Positions 32,859 to 41,070 of a stretch of DNA of 64,000 nt are shown here, in pieces. The translations under genes and the position numbers were made by a program. How positions within the stretch are numbered: position 1 is the first letter of the stretch; every line of letters begins with the position of its first letter. The stretch is from Oleidesulfovibrio sp047973035 (GTDB taxonomy: Bacteria; Desulfobacterota; Desulfovibrionia; Desulfovibrionales; Desulfovibrionaceae): NCBI RefSeq assembly GCF_047973035.1, contig NZ_JBKEBF010000018.1:1-64000 (forward strand), read 5' to 3'. A model generated the notes under the pieces. It had not been told where the DNA came from, searched no databases, and worked only from the letters and a program-made list of their open reading frames with translations.

Positions 32859-33155
32859 TTAATCTGCATCATGCTTGGCAGCTTCGGGAATTTCCCTTCC
32901 GCCACCTTGCAACTGCTCCAGAAACTTATCGCGGCAATCATAGCTGCAAAAGCGGTGAATAGTCTCGCCGTCGCGTACGCTAATGCCCCCATCTTTTTCA
33001 ACATAGGCGCCGCAAATCGGGTCTTTAACCATTTCACCCGCTGCGTACATACGCTCTTTTTCTTTTTCACCATCTTTAGACTTGCGCTTCTGGTCGTTTG
33101 TCAGCATGCGAAACAACAGATAGCCAGCAACGATGATGATCAACCACTTTAGCAT
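32859..33155 (-). CDS. Membrane-anchored YHS/PP0621-like metal-binding protein (98 aa)
   Basis: One N-terminal membrane helix (LKWLIIIVAGYLLFRMLT) and a charged linker lead to a YHS/TRASH-like domain: MVKDPICGAYVEKDGGISVR, then IHRFCSYDCRDKFLEQL. The three cysteines and the DPICG pattern suggest metal binding. Small proteins like this are common near folate or amino-acid genes in Desulfovibrio and Geobacter, but their role is unknown. It lies 24 bases after folK. Confidence 0.8.
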   Translation of the reverse strand: MLKWLIIIVAGYLLFRMLTNDQKRKSKDGEKEKERMYAAGEMVKDPICGAYVEKDGGISVRDGETIHRFCSYDCRDKFLEQLQGGGREIPEAAKHDAD

Positions 33156-33179
33156 TTATGACCCCTCTTCTTGGTGCAG

Positions 33180-33692
33180 TTATTGCCAGATGCAGTCGCC
33201 CTCGACACGAAATTCCAACCGTTCAAGTGAGTCCAGAACGTCAGCGCGTATTATAACACCATCGCCCTGCTCTTGTGGTTCCACAAAAACATCTAACAGC
33301 GGAACCAGCACGAACGCCCTCTGCCACATCCTTGGATGCGGTAACGTAATCAACTCACTATCAGATTGCGTTGCACCGTACAACAACAGGTCAATATCGA
33401 TCACTCTGGGACCAAACCGGGCAGCCGGCGTACTAACGTCCCGAACCCGCCCTAATTCAGCTTCGCAGGAAAGCAGCGCAGTCATCAACTCTTCCGCCGA
33501 GTAGCCTTGGCAACTACAACGGATAACCTGATTGGCAAACCACTCCTGATCTTTATTTTCCTGAGGCTCAGTACGGTAAACTGAGGAACCTGCCTCAACA
33601 CAAACTCCAGATAAGGCTGCAACAGCAGCTGCAGCCTTATCCAGATTATTCACAGTATCACCTTGGTTTGAACCAAGGCAGATATACGCTAT
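33180..33692 (-). CDS. folK: Hydroxymethyldihydropterin pyrophosphokinase FolK, start codon unresolved
   Basis: Folate pathway enzyme that transfers pyrophosphate from ATP to 6-hydroxymethyl-dihydropterin. Conserved blocks are RTEPQENKDQEWFANQVI, RFGPRVIDIDLLLYG and LPHPRMWQRAFVLVPLLD. The first usual start codon (GTG, 33653) would leave out the conserved AYICLGSNQGD, which is encoded in frame just upstream and overlaps the end of dapL. No ATG, GTG or TTG precedes it before an in-frame stop. Candidates are ATA at 33692 (overlapping the dapL stop as ATAG) or ATC at 33713 (six bases after GGAGGA). A mutated start codon or sequence error is also possible. Confidence 0.85.
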   Translation of the reverse strand: MAYICLGSNQGDTVNNLDKAAAAVAALSGVCVEAGSSVYRTEPQENKDQEWFANQVIRCSCQGYSAEELMTALLSCEAELGRVRDVSTPAARFGPRVIDIDLLLYGATQSDSELITLPHPRMWQRAFVLVPLLDVFVEPQEQGDGVIIRADVLDSLERLEFRVEGDCIWQ

Positions 33693-34858
33693 TTCAGATT
33701 TGCGATGCGGGATACCGCTTCCTCCAGCCTTTCATCGTTTACAGTCAACGAAATACGGAAGTAGCCTTCGCCTGCATCACCGAAGCCGTTACCAGGCGTC
33801 ATAACTACGCCGGTTTCCTGCAACACTCGGGTAACAAACTCAGAGGAAGTGTATCCTTCGGGTACGTTTGCCCACACATACAAAGAAGCCTCCGGCACAC
33901 GGCAAGTAATGCCCACCTTCTGCAGAGCGTTGACTACAGTGTCACGGCGCTTACGGTATATTTCGCGAATTTCGGCAAGGAAGTCATCGCCGTCACGCAG
34001 GGCGACAATAGCGGCTTCCTGAACAGCCTGAAACGCACCGGAATCAGTATTTTCCTTAACTTTGCCAAGACCGGCAACAAGCGAAGGATTACCGACTGCC
34101 ATAGCAATACGCCAGCCAGTCATATTAAAAGGCTTGGACAACGAGTTGAACTCGATGGCCACGTCTTTTGCTCCGTCGATTTCCATAATGGAAAGCGGAC
34201 GGTTATCTTCATTATAATACATCTCGGTGTACGCCGCATCGTGTACCACGATAACTTCGTACTTTTTGGCAATGGCAATCAACTTTTCAAAGAAGCTGCG
34301 CGGAGCCATAGCCGCTGTGGGGTTATTCGGGTAGTTGACGAAAATGCAGCGGGCCTTCTTCCATGTTTCCTCATCAACGGAGTCAAGGTCGGGCAGGAAG
34401 TCATTTTCTTCAAGCAGAGGCAGCTCTTTAACCACACCGCCCACAAAGCGTGATGCAATGGCGTACACGGGATAGCAAGGCGGGCACACCAGTACCAAAT
34501 CACCAGGGTTTACAAATGCGGTTGGGAAGTGGGCAATGCCCTCTTTCGAACCGATCAGCGTAAGCACTTCGGTTTTAGGATCAAGATCGACAGCGTAGCG
34601 ACGCTTGTACCAGTTGGCCACTTCCTGACGGAAGGTCAGCATGCCTACATAAGACGGATACTGATGGTTAGCAGGACGCTCCGCAGCTTCCTGCAGCGCC
34701 TTGATAACAAAATCGGGCGTCGGAAGGTCAGGATCGCCGATACCAAGGCTGATGATATCAACCCCACGTGCAGCAACCTCTGCCTTTACCTTATCAATCT
34801 GTGCAAACAGATACGGAGGAAGCGTTGCAAGCCTGTCGGCGAGAGTAAACTGGGTCAT
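33689..34858 (-). CDS. dapL: LL-diaminopimelate aminotransferase
   Basis: PLP enzyme that makes LL-diaminopimelate directly from tetrahydrodipicolinate, bypassing the acylated route to lysine and peptidoglycan. Blocks are IISLGIGDPDLPTPDFVIKA, LIGSKEGIAHFPTAFVNPGD, FVNYPNNPTAAMA and the PLP-lysine site in EFNSLSKPFNMTGWRIAM (near residue 240). The C-terminal arginine motif region is YFRISLTVND. 389 aa fits the DapL family. The assignment over other class I aminotransferases is supported by lysA in the same window. Confidence 0.88.
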   Translation of the reverse strand: MTQFTLADRLATLPPYLFAQIDKVKAEVAARGVDIISLGIGDPDLPTPDFVIKALQEAAERPANHQYPSYVGMLTFRQEVANWYKRRYAVDLDPKTEVLTLIGSKEGIAHFPTAFVNPGDLVLVCPPCYPVYAIASRFVGGVVKELPLLEENDFLPDLDSVDEETWKKARCIFVNYPNNPTAAMAPRSFFEKLIAIAKKYEVIVVHDAAYTEMYYNEDNRPLSIMEIDGAKDVAIEFNSLSKPFNMTGWRIAMAVGNPSLVAGLGKVKENTDSGAFQAVQEAAIVALRDGDDFLAEIREIYRKRRDTVVNALQKVGITCRVPEASLYVWANVPEGYTSSEFVTRVLQETGVVMTPGNGFGDAGEGYFRISLTVNDERLEEAVSRIANLK

Positions 34859-35083
34859 TCGATTGTCTCCTTGGGATTTTCATCCCTGCCGGTATAGCAA
34901 GGCTCTGCCATAAGCCTTGATTATTTAATACAGCCGGAACACTTCATCTGCGTTCCGGCAGAGTCTGACGAAAATACCGATTGTCGTTACGAGAGTCAAT
35001 TTTTAGCTCTTGTTACGAATCAGAGGCCTGTGTACTATTCTTAAAACATCTCTTCAATCAAGAATATTACACACTGCTCTCAT

Positions 35084-36013
35084 ATGCCGAAAAATGAAAC
35101 GACCTCCACTCCCACTGCTCCTTCGCACCCGATTGTTGACAGCTTTCTGCAATATCAGCTGATTTCACGGGGGCTGGCAGAAAATACACTGGCAGCATAT
35201 GAAAGTGACCTTCATAGCTTCCTGCTCTTTCTGCAGGAAAAGCGCAGTTCACTTGATCATGCTACCGATCAAAGCCTGCTGCTGTATATTATGCACCTAC
35301 GCCGCAAAGGACTTACAAGCAGATCGCTTGCCCGCCAGTTATCATCATTACGCGGATTGTTTCAATACGGCGTAGAACATAACCTGCTTGACTCTAATCC
35401 TGCTAAATTTCTGGAAAACCCTAAAATACCCAAGACGCTTCCAGAATATCTTTCTCAAGATGAAATAGCCTCTTTGCTGGGCAAGCCCAACTTAAAAGAT
35501 AAGCTCGGCTTCCGTGACAGAACAATGCTTGAACTACTGTACGCGGCAGGCCTGCGTGTTACCGAGCTGATTTCATTACGCCCGCTTGATTTTGATCCGC
35601 TGACAGGCCTTGTAAGAGTATTTGGCAAAGGCTCAAAGGAGCGCGCTGTCCCTGTGCACTCGGCAGCAGCAGATTTTTTGACAGCGTACCTGCGAGACTG
35701 GCGCCCTGCCTTTAACCCGGTTGAAGACTTTATCTTTCTGAACAGGTCCGGAAAAGGTCTTTCAAGGCAGGCAGTCTGGAAAGCTGTACAGCGTTATGTT
35801 GCACAAACCGGTATCAAGCGAAATGTCTCTCCGCACACATTCAGGCATTCGTTCGCAACACACCTGCTTGAAGGCGGTGCAGACCTGAGAACTGTGCAGA
35901 TGCTTCTGGGACACGCGGATATTGCTGCAACAGAGATTTACACCCATGTCGAGATGGAACGCCTGCGTAAAATTCACAAAGAATTCCATCCACGGTCAAA
36001 AATAAAAGCATAA
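35084..36013 (+). CDS. xerD: Tyrosine recombinase XerD-like
   Basis: Resolves chromosome dimers at dif together with XerC. The N-terminal SAM-like DNA-binding domain (FLQYQLISRGLAENTLAAYE) is followed by the catalytic domain. Active-site residues are Arg in AAGLRVTELISLRP (near 156), Lys in GKGSKERAVPVH, His-x-x-Arg in HTFRHSFATHLLEGG, His in LLGHADIAATEIYTH and the Tyr nucleophile there. No mobile-element partner is nearby, and ftsK lies in the same window, so this is the housekeeping enzyme. XerC versus XerD is assigned by similarity of motif wording only. Confidence 0.88.
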   Translation: MPKNETTSTPTAPSHPIVDSFLQYQLISRGLAENTLAAYESDLHSFLLFLQEKRSSLDHATDQSLLLYIMHLRRKGLTSRSLARQLSSLRGLFQYGVEHNLLDSNPAKFLENPKIPKTLPEYLSQDEIASLLGKPNLKDKLGFRDRTMLELLYAAGLRVTELISLRPLDFDPLTGLVRVFGKGSKERAVPVHSAAADFLTAYLRDWRPAFNPVEDFIFLNRSGKGLSRQAVWKAVQRYVAQTGIKRNVSPHTFRHSFATHLLEGGADLRTVQMLLGHADIAATEIYTHVEMERLRKIHKEFHPRSKIKA

Positions 36014-36040
36014 CAGCAGACAATATACGGAACTTTTACA

Positions 36041-38758
36041 ATGCCCGAGACTTCAAGCAGCCAAGGAACAATCGCAGCCCCTGTCGTTGTTACTGCGCAT
36101 GCCAATGCCGACTTTGACGCGCTGGCTTCCATTGTTGCGGCTGGCAAACTGTACCCCGGAGCTACGCTTCTTTTTCCCGGCAGTCAGGAGCGAACCCTCA
36201 GACATTTTTTCATCAAAAGCGCGACCTACCTCTTTAACTTTAAACAAGCTAAAGAAATCGACGTCAATTCCGTAAAAACATTGGTGATTGTAGATACCAG
36301 ACAATATTCAAGGGTGCCTCATGTTCATGCGATACTTGAACGTCCTGAGGTTCAAGTACACCTTTATGATCACCACCCAGAAACTGAAGAAGATATCAAG
36401 GGCACCTACTGTCAGGTTCAAAACTGGGGAGCAACAGCTTCTATCCTGACGCACGAGATCATGCGAACCGGAGCTAGCCTGACCACGGACGAGGCAACAA
36501 TTCTCGGGCTGGGAATATTTGAAGATACAGGCTCCTTTACATTCGCCTCCACCACGGAACACGATTTTGTCGCTGCCGGCTGGCTGAAGAAACAAGGTAT
36601 GGATCTGAATACAATTTCAGAACTCCTGACCCGAGATCTGACCAGTGAGCAAATAGGCATTCTTAACGAGCTGCTTGAATCGGCGCATACTCATGACATC
36701 AATGGAATTCCAGTAGTTATTGCGGAAGCAAGCATGGATGCATACATGGGGGATTTTGCTCTGCTTGCACACAAGCTGATGGATATGGAAAATATTCAAG
36801 TGCTCTTTACCCTCGGCCGTATGGAAGACAGGGTTCAAGTAGTTGCCCGCTCCCGCATCAGCGATGTCAACGTGGGTGAAATATGTACCGAACTAGGTGG
36901 AGGCGGACACTCATACGCGGCTTCTGCATCCGTAAAGTTCAAGACATTATCTCAAGTAAAGGATGAACTTTTCTCTCTCCTCTACTCTGCTGTAAACAAA
37001 CAGCTTTCTGTCGGGGCGCTTATGTCGTCTCCGGTTATTTCCGAAGACGAAACCGCAAGTATTGCAAAAGTGGCTGAAACAATGCAGCGCTTCGGCCTCA
37101 AGGCCATTCCTATCATGCACCCCGGAACAGCCGTCTGCTCCGGCTACATAGAATACCAGACAGCCACACGGGCAACAGCACACGGGCTGGGAGAAGTTCC
37201 TGTTACCGACTACATGAACCGGGAGCTTAGTACAGCCACTCCGGACGACAGCTTACACACATTGATGGAAACAATTGTAGGGCAGCGACAGCGTATTGTT
37301 CCGGTGACAGATGTTAATGGTAATGCCATCGGCGTGGTGACCAGAACCGACCTGATCAATACAATAATCGAAGAACCCGCCCGCATACCGGAAACACTGC
37401 AGCCTGAAAAAAAACGTGAGCGCAATATCCAGACTATCGTTCGGGAAAAGCTCCCCAGACAGCATGTAGCATGGCTGGAACTTGCCGGCAGGCTGGGTGA
37501 TGCCATGGGGGTGTCAGTATACATAGTCGGAGGTTTTGTACGCGACTTGATGCTCGGCAGGCCGAACCTTGATCTGGATATTGTTGTTGAGGGCGAAGGG
37601 ATCGCTTTTGCCAAACGTCTTGCGGAAGAGCTGAACGGCAGAGTACGGGAGCACCAGAAATTTAAAACAGCCGTTGTGATCTTTGAAGATGAATCTGGCA
37701 AAGAAAGCCGCATAGACGTGGCAACGGCAAGATTAGAGTACTACGAATACCCCGCTGCCCTGCCGACCGTTGAGCTGTCTTCCATAAAAATGGACCTGTT
37801 CAGGCGTGACTTTACCATTAATGCCCTTGCAGTTCAGCTTAACAGCGAAGGCTTTGGCAGACTGGTAGACTTTTTCGGCTCACAGCAGGACATTAAAGAT
37901 AAGCGTATACGGGTGCTGCATTCATTAAGCTTTGTTGAAGACCCAACCCGCATTTTACGCGCTATCAGGTTTGAAAAACGCTATAATTTTGTCATAGGCC
38001 CTCAAACATCGCGTCTTATTAAAAATGCTCTCGGGCTGGGGCTCATTGAAAAGCTTTCCGGCTCCCGCCTGTTTCATGAATTGCAACTGATCATGAACGA
38101 AGCCTCTCCGCTTGCCTGCTTTAAGCGCATGGAAGAGTTTGACCTACTTCGGGCTGCACATCCGGTGCTGGCATTAAGCTATGGCAAAGAGCAGATAATA
38201 GAAGATCTGGAAAAAGTGCTGGGCTGGCATCGTTTGCTGTATCAGGACCCGCCAGCCGAGGCGTGGATAGCTCTGTTGCTGGGCCTTTGTCATAACGCCA
38301 AATATGCAGAGGTATCCGACCTGCTGGGCAGACTGTACCTGCCGCGCAAACAGGCAAAGGATTTTCTTATGTTACGTGAAAACAGCCGTGAGGCTGCAGC
38401 GCTTTTATCCACGTGGCTCCGCAAAGACCGCTCTATGAGCGGTTTGTATAACATTCTGCATTCACTGCCCGTCGAAGGGCTTCTGTACATTATGGCACGA
38501 ACCAAGATTGAAGAAATCAGAAAGTTCGTGTCACATTACCTTACTAAGCTCAGAGATATAGAGCCGGACATAACAGGTGAAGACCTGCAGGTTCTGGGGG
38601 GAACCCCCAGCCCGTGCTTCGGCGTGGTGCTGAATGAAATTCTGGCAGCCAAACTTGATGGCATTGTGACAAACCGCAAAGACCAGCTGGAAATGGCCTA
38701 CGAGTTGCTTGGTAAATACAACTTCGGCAAAGACTGGCACCTACCTTCATCCACTTAG
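36041..38758 (+). CDS. DHH phosphoesterase-CBS-tRNA nucleotidyltransferase fusion (905 aa)
   Basis: Four parts in one protein. An N-terminal DHH/DHHA1 module (HANADFDALASIVAAG, YDHHPETEED, and GGGGHSYAASASVKF near 287) comes first. Two CBS domains (about 325-450, with MSSPVISEDETASIAKVAET) follow. Then comes a class II nucleotidyltransferase (VYIVGGFVRDLMLGRPNLDL near 489, LFRRDFTINALAVQL) and finally its RNA-binding helices (DPTRILRAIRFEKRYNFVIG). Such proteins are known in delta-proteobacteria and Aquifex. The nucleotidyltransferase part adds A or CCA to tRNA 3' ends, and the DHH part may act as a nanoRNase or 3' exonuclease. CBS domains usually sense adenylates. It follows xerD by 27 bases. 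Confidence 0.88.
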   Translation: MPETSSSQGTIAAPVVVTAHANADFDALASIVAAGKLYPGATLLFPGSQERTLRHFFIKSATYLFNFKQAKEIDVNSVKTLVIVDTRQYSRVPHVHAILERPEVQVHLYDHHPETEEDIKGTYCQVQNWGATASILTHEIMRTGASLTTDEATILGLGIFEDTGSFTFASTTEHDFVAAGWLKKQGMDLNTISELLTRDLTSEQIGILNELLESAHTHDINGIPVVIAEASMDAYMGDFALLAHKLMDMENIQVLFTLGRMEDRVQVVARSRISDVNVGEICTELGGGGHSYAASASVKFKTLSQVKDELFSLLYSAVNKQLSVGALMSSPVISEDETASIAKVAETMQRFGLKAIPIMHPGTAVCSGYIEYQTATRATAHGLGEVPVTDYMNRELSTATPDDSLHTLMETIVGQRQRIVPVTDVNGNAIGVVTRTDLINTIIEEPARIPETLQPEKKRERNIQTIVREKLPRQHVAWLELAGRLGDAMGVSVYIVGGFVRDLMLGRPNLDLDIVVEGEGIAFAKRLAEELNGRVREHQKFKTAVVIFEDESGKESRIDVATARLEYYEYPAALPTVELSSIKMDLFRRDFTINALAVQLNSEGFGRLVDFFGSQQDIKDKRIRVLHSLSFVEDPTRILRAIRFEKRYNFVIGPQTSRLIKNALGLGLIEKLSGSRLFHELQLIMNEASPLACFKRMEEFDLLRAAHPVLALSYGKEQIIEDLEKVLGWHRLLYQDPPAEAWIALLLGLCHNAKYAEVSDLLGRLYLPRKQAKDFLMLRENSREAAALLSTWLRKDRSMSGLYNILHSLPVEGLLYIMARTKIEEIRKFVSHYLTKLRDIEPDITGEDLQVLGGTPSPCFGVVLNEILAAKLDGIVTNRKDQLEMAYELLGKYNFGKDWHLPSST

Positions 38759-38933
38759 GCAAAACCGGCGTCTGCGCAGCAAGGATTTGATTGCGTTCGA
38801 CGTTTTGACTGTGTAGGTAGTTTCGACACTGCATGAAAAGCTCGCCGGACTTCGGTTGTTTTTTCTCAAGTCGATTTTTGCCGTGCTTTTTAAATTCTAA
38901 ACCGGCGAATGTTCAAAAACGTATGGAGACAAT

Positions 38934-39428
38934 ATGAAGACATTATGGGCCCCCTGGCGCCTGCAGTACATATTGGGGCCAAAGCCTGACTCATGTGTTT
39001 TTTGTCTTCCGGAACATACCCGAGAAGACGAAAAACGCTTAATCCTGCATCGTGGTAAGTTCAACTTTGTCATCATGAACAAATTTCCATATAATAACGG
39101 CCATCTCATGGTTACCCCATACCGCCATGTGATGAGTCTGGCTGAACTTTCGCCCGAAGAAGCACACGAATGCATGGACTTGATTCAGGAATGTGTGCGA
39201 ATCTTAAAAGCACGTTTTAATCCGCAAGGAATCAACGTCGGGCTGAACCTTGGTGAAGCCGCAGGCGCAGGGATTCGCGAACATATGCACTTTCACCTTG
39301 TTCCGCGCTGGAACGGGGATTCGTCGTTTATGGCTGTTATGGACGAAACACGTGTAATACCGGAGCATCTCGATGCTACGTATGCCGCGTTAAAACCGTA
39401 CTTCGAAAGGCTGCCCTCGGGCGATTAA
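38934..39428 (+). CDS. HIT family nucleotide hydrolase/phosphorylase (164 aa)
   Basis: A histidine-triad protein with HMHFHLVPRWNGDSSF (about 121-136) holding the catalytic His, and CVFCLPEHTREDEKRLILHR near the start with a zinc-type Cys pair. The sequence resembles the AP4A-phosphorylase-like/HIT group found in Desulfovibrio. It probably cleaves dinucleoside polyphosphates or adenylated compounds. It leads a group with the LapA- and LapB-like genes, 15 bases ahead of lapA. Confidence 0.88.
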   Translation: MKTLWAPWRLQYILGPKPDSCVFCLPEHTREDEKRLILHRGKFNFVIMNKFPYNNGHLMVTPYRHVMSLAELSPEEAHECMDLIQECVRILKARFNPQGINVGLNLGEAAGAGIREHMHFHLVPRWNGDSSFMAVMDETRVIPEHLDATYAALKPYFERLPSGD

Positions 39429-39443
39429 TTAAGGAGGATATAC

Positions 39444-39821
39444 ATGCGTTTCATCAAGGTTCTGGGGTTGGTGCTGCTCTTTTTCGTTTCCATGCTGTTT
39501 TTTGTGCAAAACACGCAGGTTCTTTCGCAGCCCATTACCCTTAGGTTCGATCTATTCATGGGTGCCTGGCAGACAATTCCTCTGCCGTTCTACTTTTTGC
39601 TCCTGATGGGCTTTCTGGTCGGCGCTCTGGCAACTCTGGTTTACTTCATTGCAGAACGCATCCGTCTGGGTGCAGCACTCCGCCGTGCACGCAAGCAGAT
39701 CGGCCGTCTGGAAAAAGAAGTAAACTCTCTGCGCACCCTGCCCCTGGAAGAAGCAAACCAGCTTCCCGCAGCAGAGGTTATTGAAGAGCCCGCAGCAGAA
39801 AAACAGCCAACTAACGCTTAA
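39444..39821 (+). CDS. lapA: LapA-domain membrane protein (125 aa)
   Basis: Two membrane helices (VLGLVLLFFVSMLFFVQNTQ near the start; PFYFLLLMGFLVGALATLVY in the middle) are followed by a basic coiled coil (ALRRARKQIGRLEKEVNSLR) and an acidic tail. In E. coli LapA and LapB together regulate LPS synthesis through FtsH and LpxC. Here the next gene encodes a LapB-like TPR protein, so the pair is conserved. A strong AAGGAGG site precedes the ATG. Confidence 0.85.
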   Translation: MRFIKVLGLVLLFFVSMLFFVQNTQVLSQPITLRFDLFMGAWQTIPLPFYFLLLMGFLVGALATLVYFIAERIRLGAALRRARKQIGRLEKEVNSLRTLPLEEANQLPAAEVIEEPAAEKQPTNA

Positions 39822-39835
39822 CCGCGGAGACACCC

Positions 39836-40975
39836 GTGTCTTTTTTGTCACGCTTTCGCCTTCCCTCAATAAAGCTTCCGGAATTTTTGTCTTCTTCTAA
39901 AGACAAAGAAATCCTGACGCCTCTTCTGGGTGAAGACCCGGGAGAACGTGACAGGCTTGCCGCCATCAGAGCGCTTAGCCATGCGGTGCGTAATGATCCA
40001 GACTCGGTTGAAATCTATCTCGCCCTGGGCAACCTGTTTCGTGCTCAGGGCGATATAGAACGAGCCATTCAGTTACGAAATACTCTTATCGTCCGCCCTA
40101 ATCTGGAAGATCAACTGAAGGCTCGCGTCTACTTCGAGTTAGGCCACGACTACAAACGCGGCGGATTCATCGACCGCGCTCTTCAGGCTTTTGATCAGGC
40201 CCGCAGACTTATCGGGGAGTCAGACGAAATTACCCGCGATATGGCCCGACTGCATGCCGAAAGCGGCAACTTTGATCAAGCCGCAGCCTTGTTCGGCAAG
40301 CTCGGGCTTAGAATCCCTCAAGCTCATTACATTGTTCGACACGCTCAGGAGCTACTCCAGAGCGGGGCAAAAAACGAAGGGCGCAAGCTTCTTTCGCGCG
40401 CGCTAAAAGTAAACCACGGCAGCGTGGAAGCTTGGCAGGAACTCATAAAATTGTCTGCCCTTGATGAAGACTGGCGCAAAACCAAAAAACAATTGTCCAA
40501 CGCTCTTGAAAGCGTTCCTGCCGACCTGCGTTTTCTGATTCTTGAAAATTTATTGCACCTTACTCTTCCTAAATACGTACCGACGCAACAGGTTGAAAAT
40601 TTTCGGATGCAGCTTTGCAAATCTGTGCTATCGGTAGTAGAAGACCAGAAGCCGGATTTGCTGTTGCAATACTATGGTGCGCTGAACCTGCTGCGCTGTG
40701 GCGACACTGAAACTGCAAACGCATGGCTTGCCAAGACAATGGTCCTTAATCCGGATTTCTGGGCAGCAAGGCTTGCTCTTTTAGACATCGCCATGTCACA
40801 GCAGCCGTTGTCGCCGGTTTTCAAAGGACAGCTTGAATTTTTTGTAGAACATGCACACCATGTAAAAAAGTTTGTGTGCAGAGCTTGCGGTCTGCACCGC
40901 AAAACCACGTTCTACCGCTGCCCTCGTTGTCGCAGCTGGCATTCGATAGGCTTCAGAACATCTCTGCAGGACTAA
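39836..40975 (+). CDS. lapB: LapB-like TPR protein with C-terminal zinc ribbon (379 aa)
   Basis: It starts with GTG at 39836. Multiple TPR helices run over about residues 45-330 (SVEIYLALGNLFRAQGDIER; RVYFELGHDYKRGGFIDRAL). The C-terminal rubredoxin-like ribbon CRACGLHRKTTFYRCPRCRS is a LapB hallmark. LapB presents LpxC to FtsH. The N-terminal membrane anchor of E. coli LapB is not obvious; it is preceded here by a short non-hydrophobic segment. That is unusual, but LapA may supply the membrane contact. Confidence 0.82.
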   Translation: MSFLSRFRLPSIKLPEFLSSSKDKEILTPLLGEDPGERDRLAAIRALSHAVRNDPDSVEIYLALGNLFRAQGDIERAIQLRNTLIVRPNLEDQLKARVYFELGHDYKRGGFIDRALQAFDQARRLIGESDEITRDMARLHAESGNFDQAAALFGKLGLRIPQAHYIVRHAQELLQSGAKNEGRKLLSRALKVNHGSVEAWQELIKLSALDEDWRKTKKQLSNALESVPADLRFLILENLLHLTLPKYVPTQQVENFRMQLCKSVLSVVEDQKPDLLLQYYGALNLLRCGDTETANAWLAKTMVLNPDFWAARLALLDIAMSQQPLSPVFKGQLEFFVEHAHHVKKFVCRACGLHRKTTFYRCPRCRSWHSIGFRTSLQD

Positions 40976-41070
40976 CGTTGTCCACCTTACAACACCGCTG
41001 CACATTCATTGTTCATCAACACGCAAACACATTCTATACAAACAGATTACAACTGTTCATTTCTTGACCA

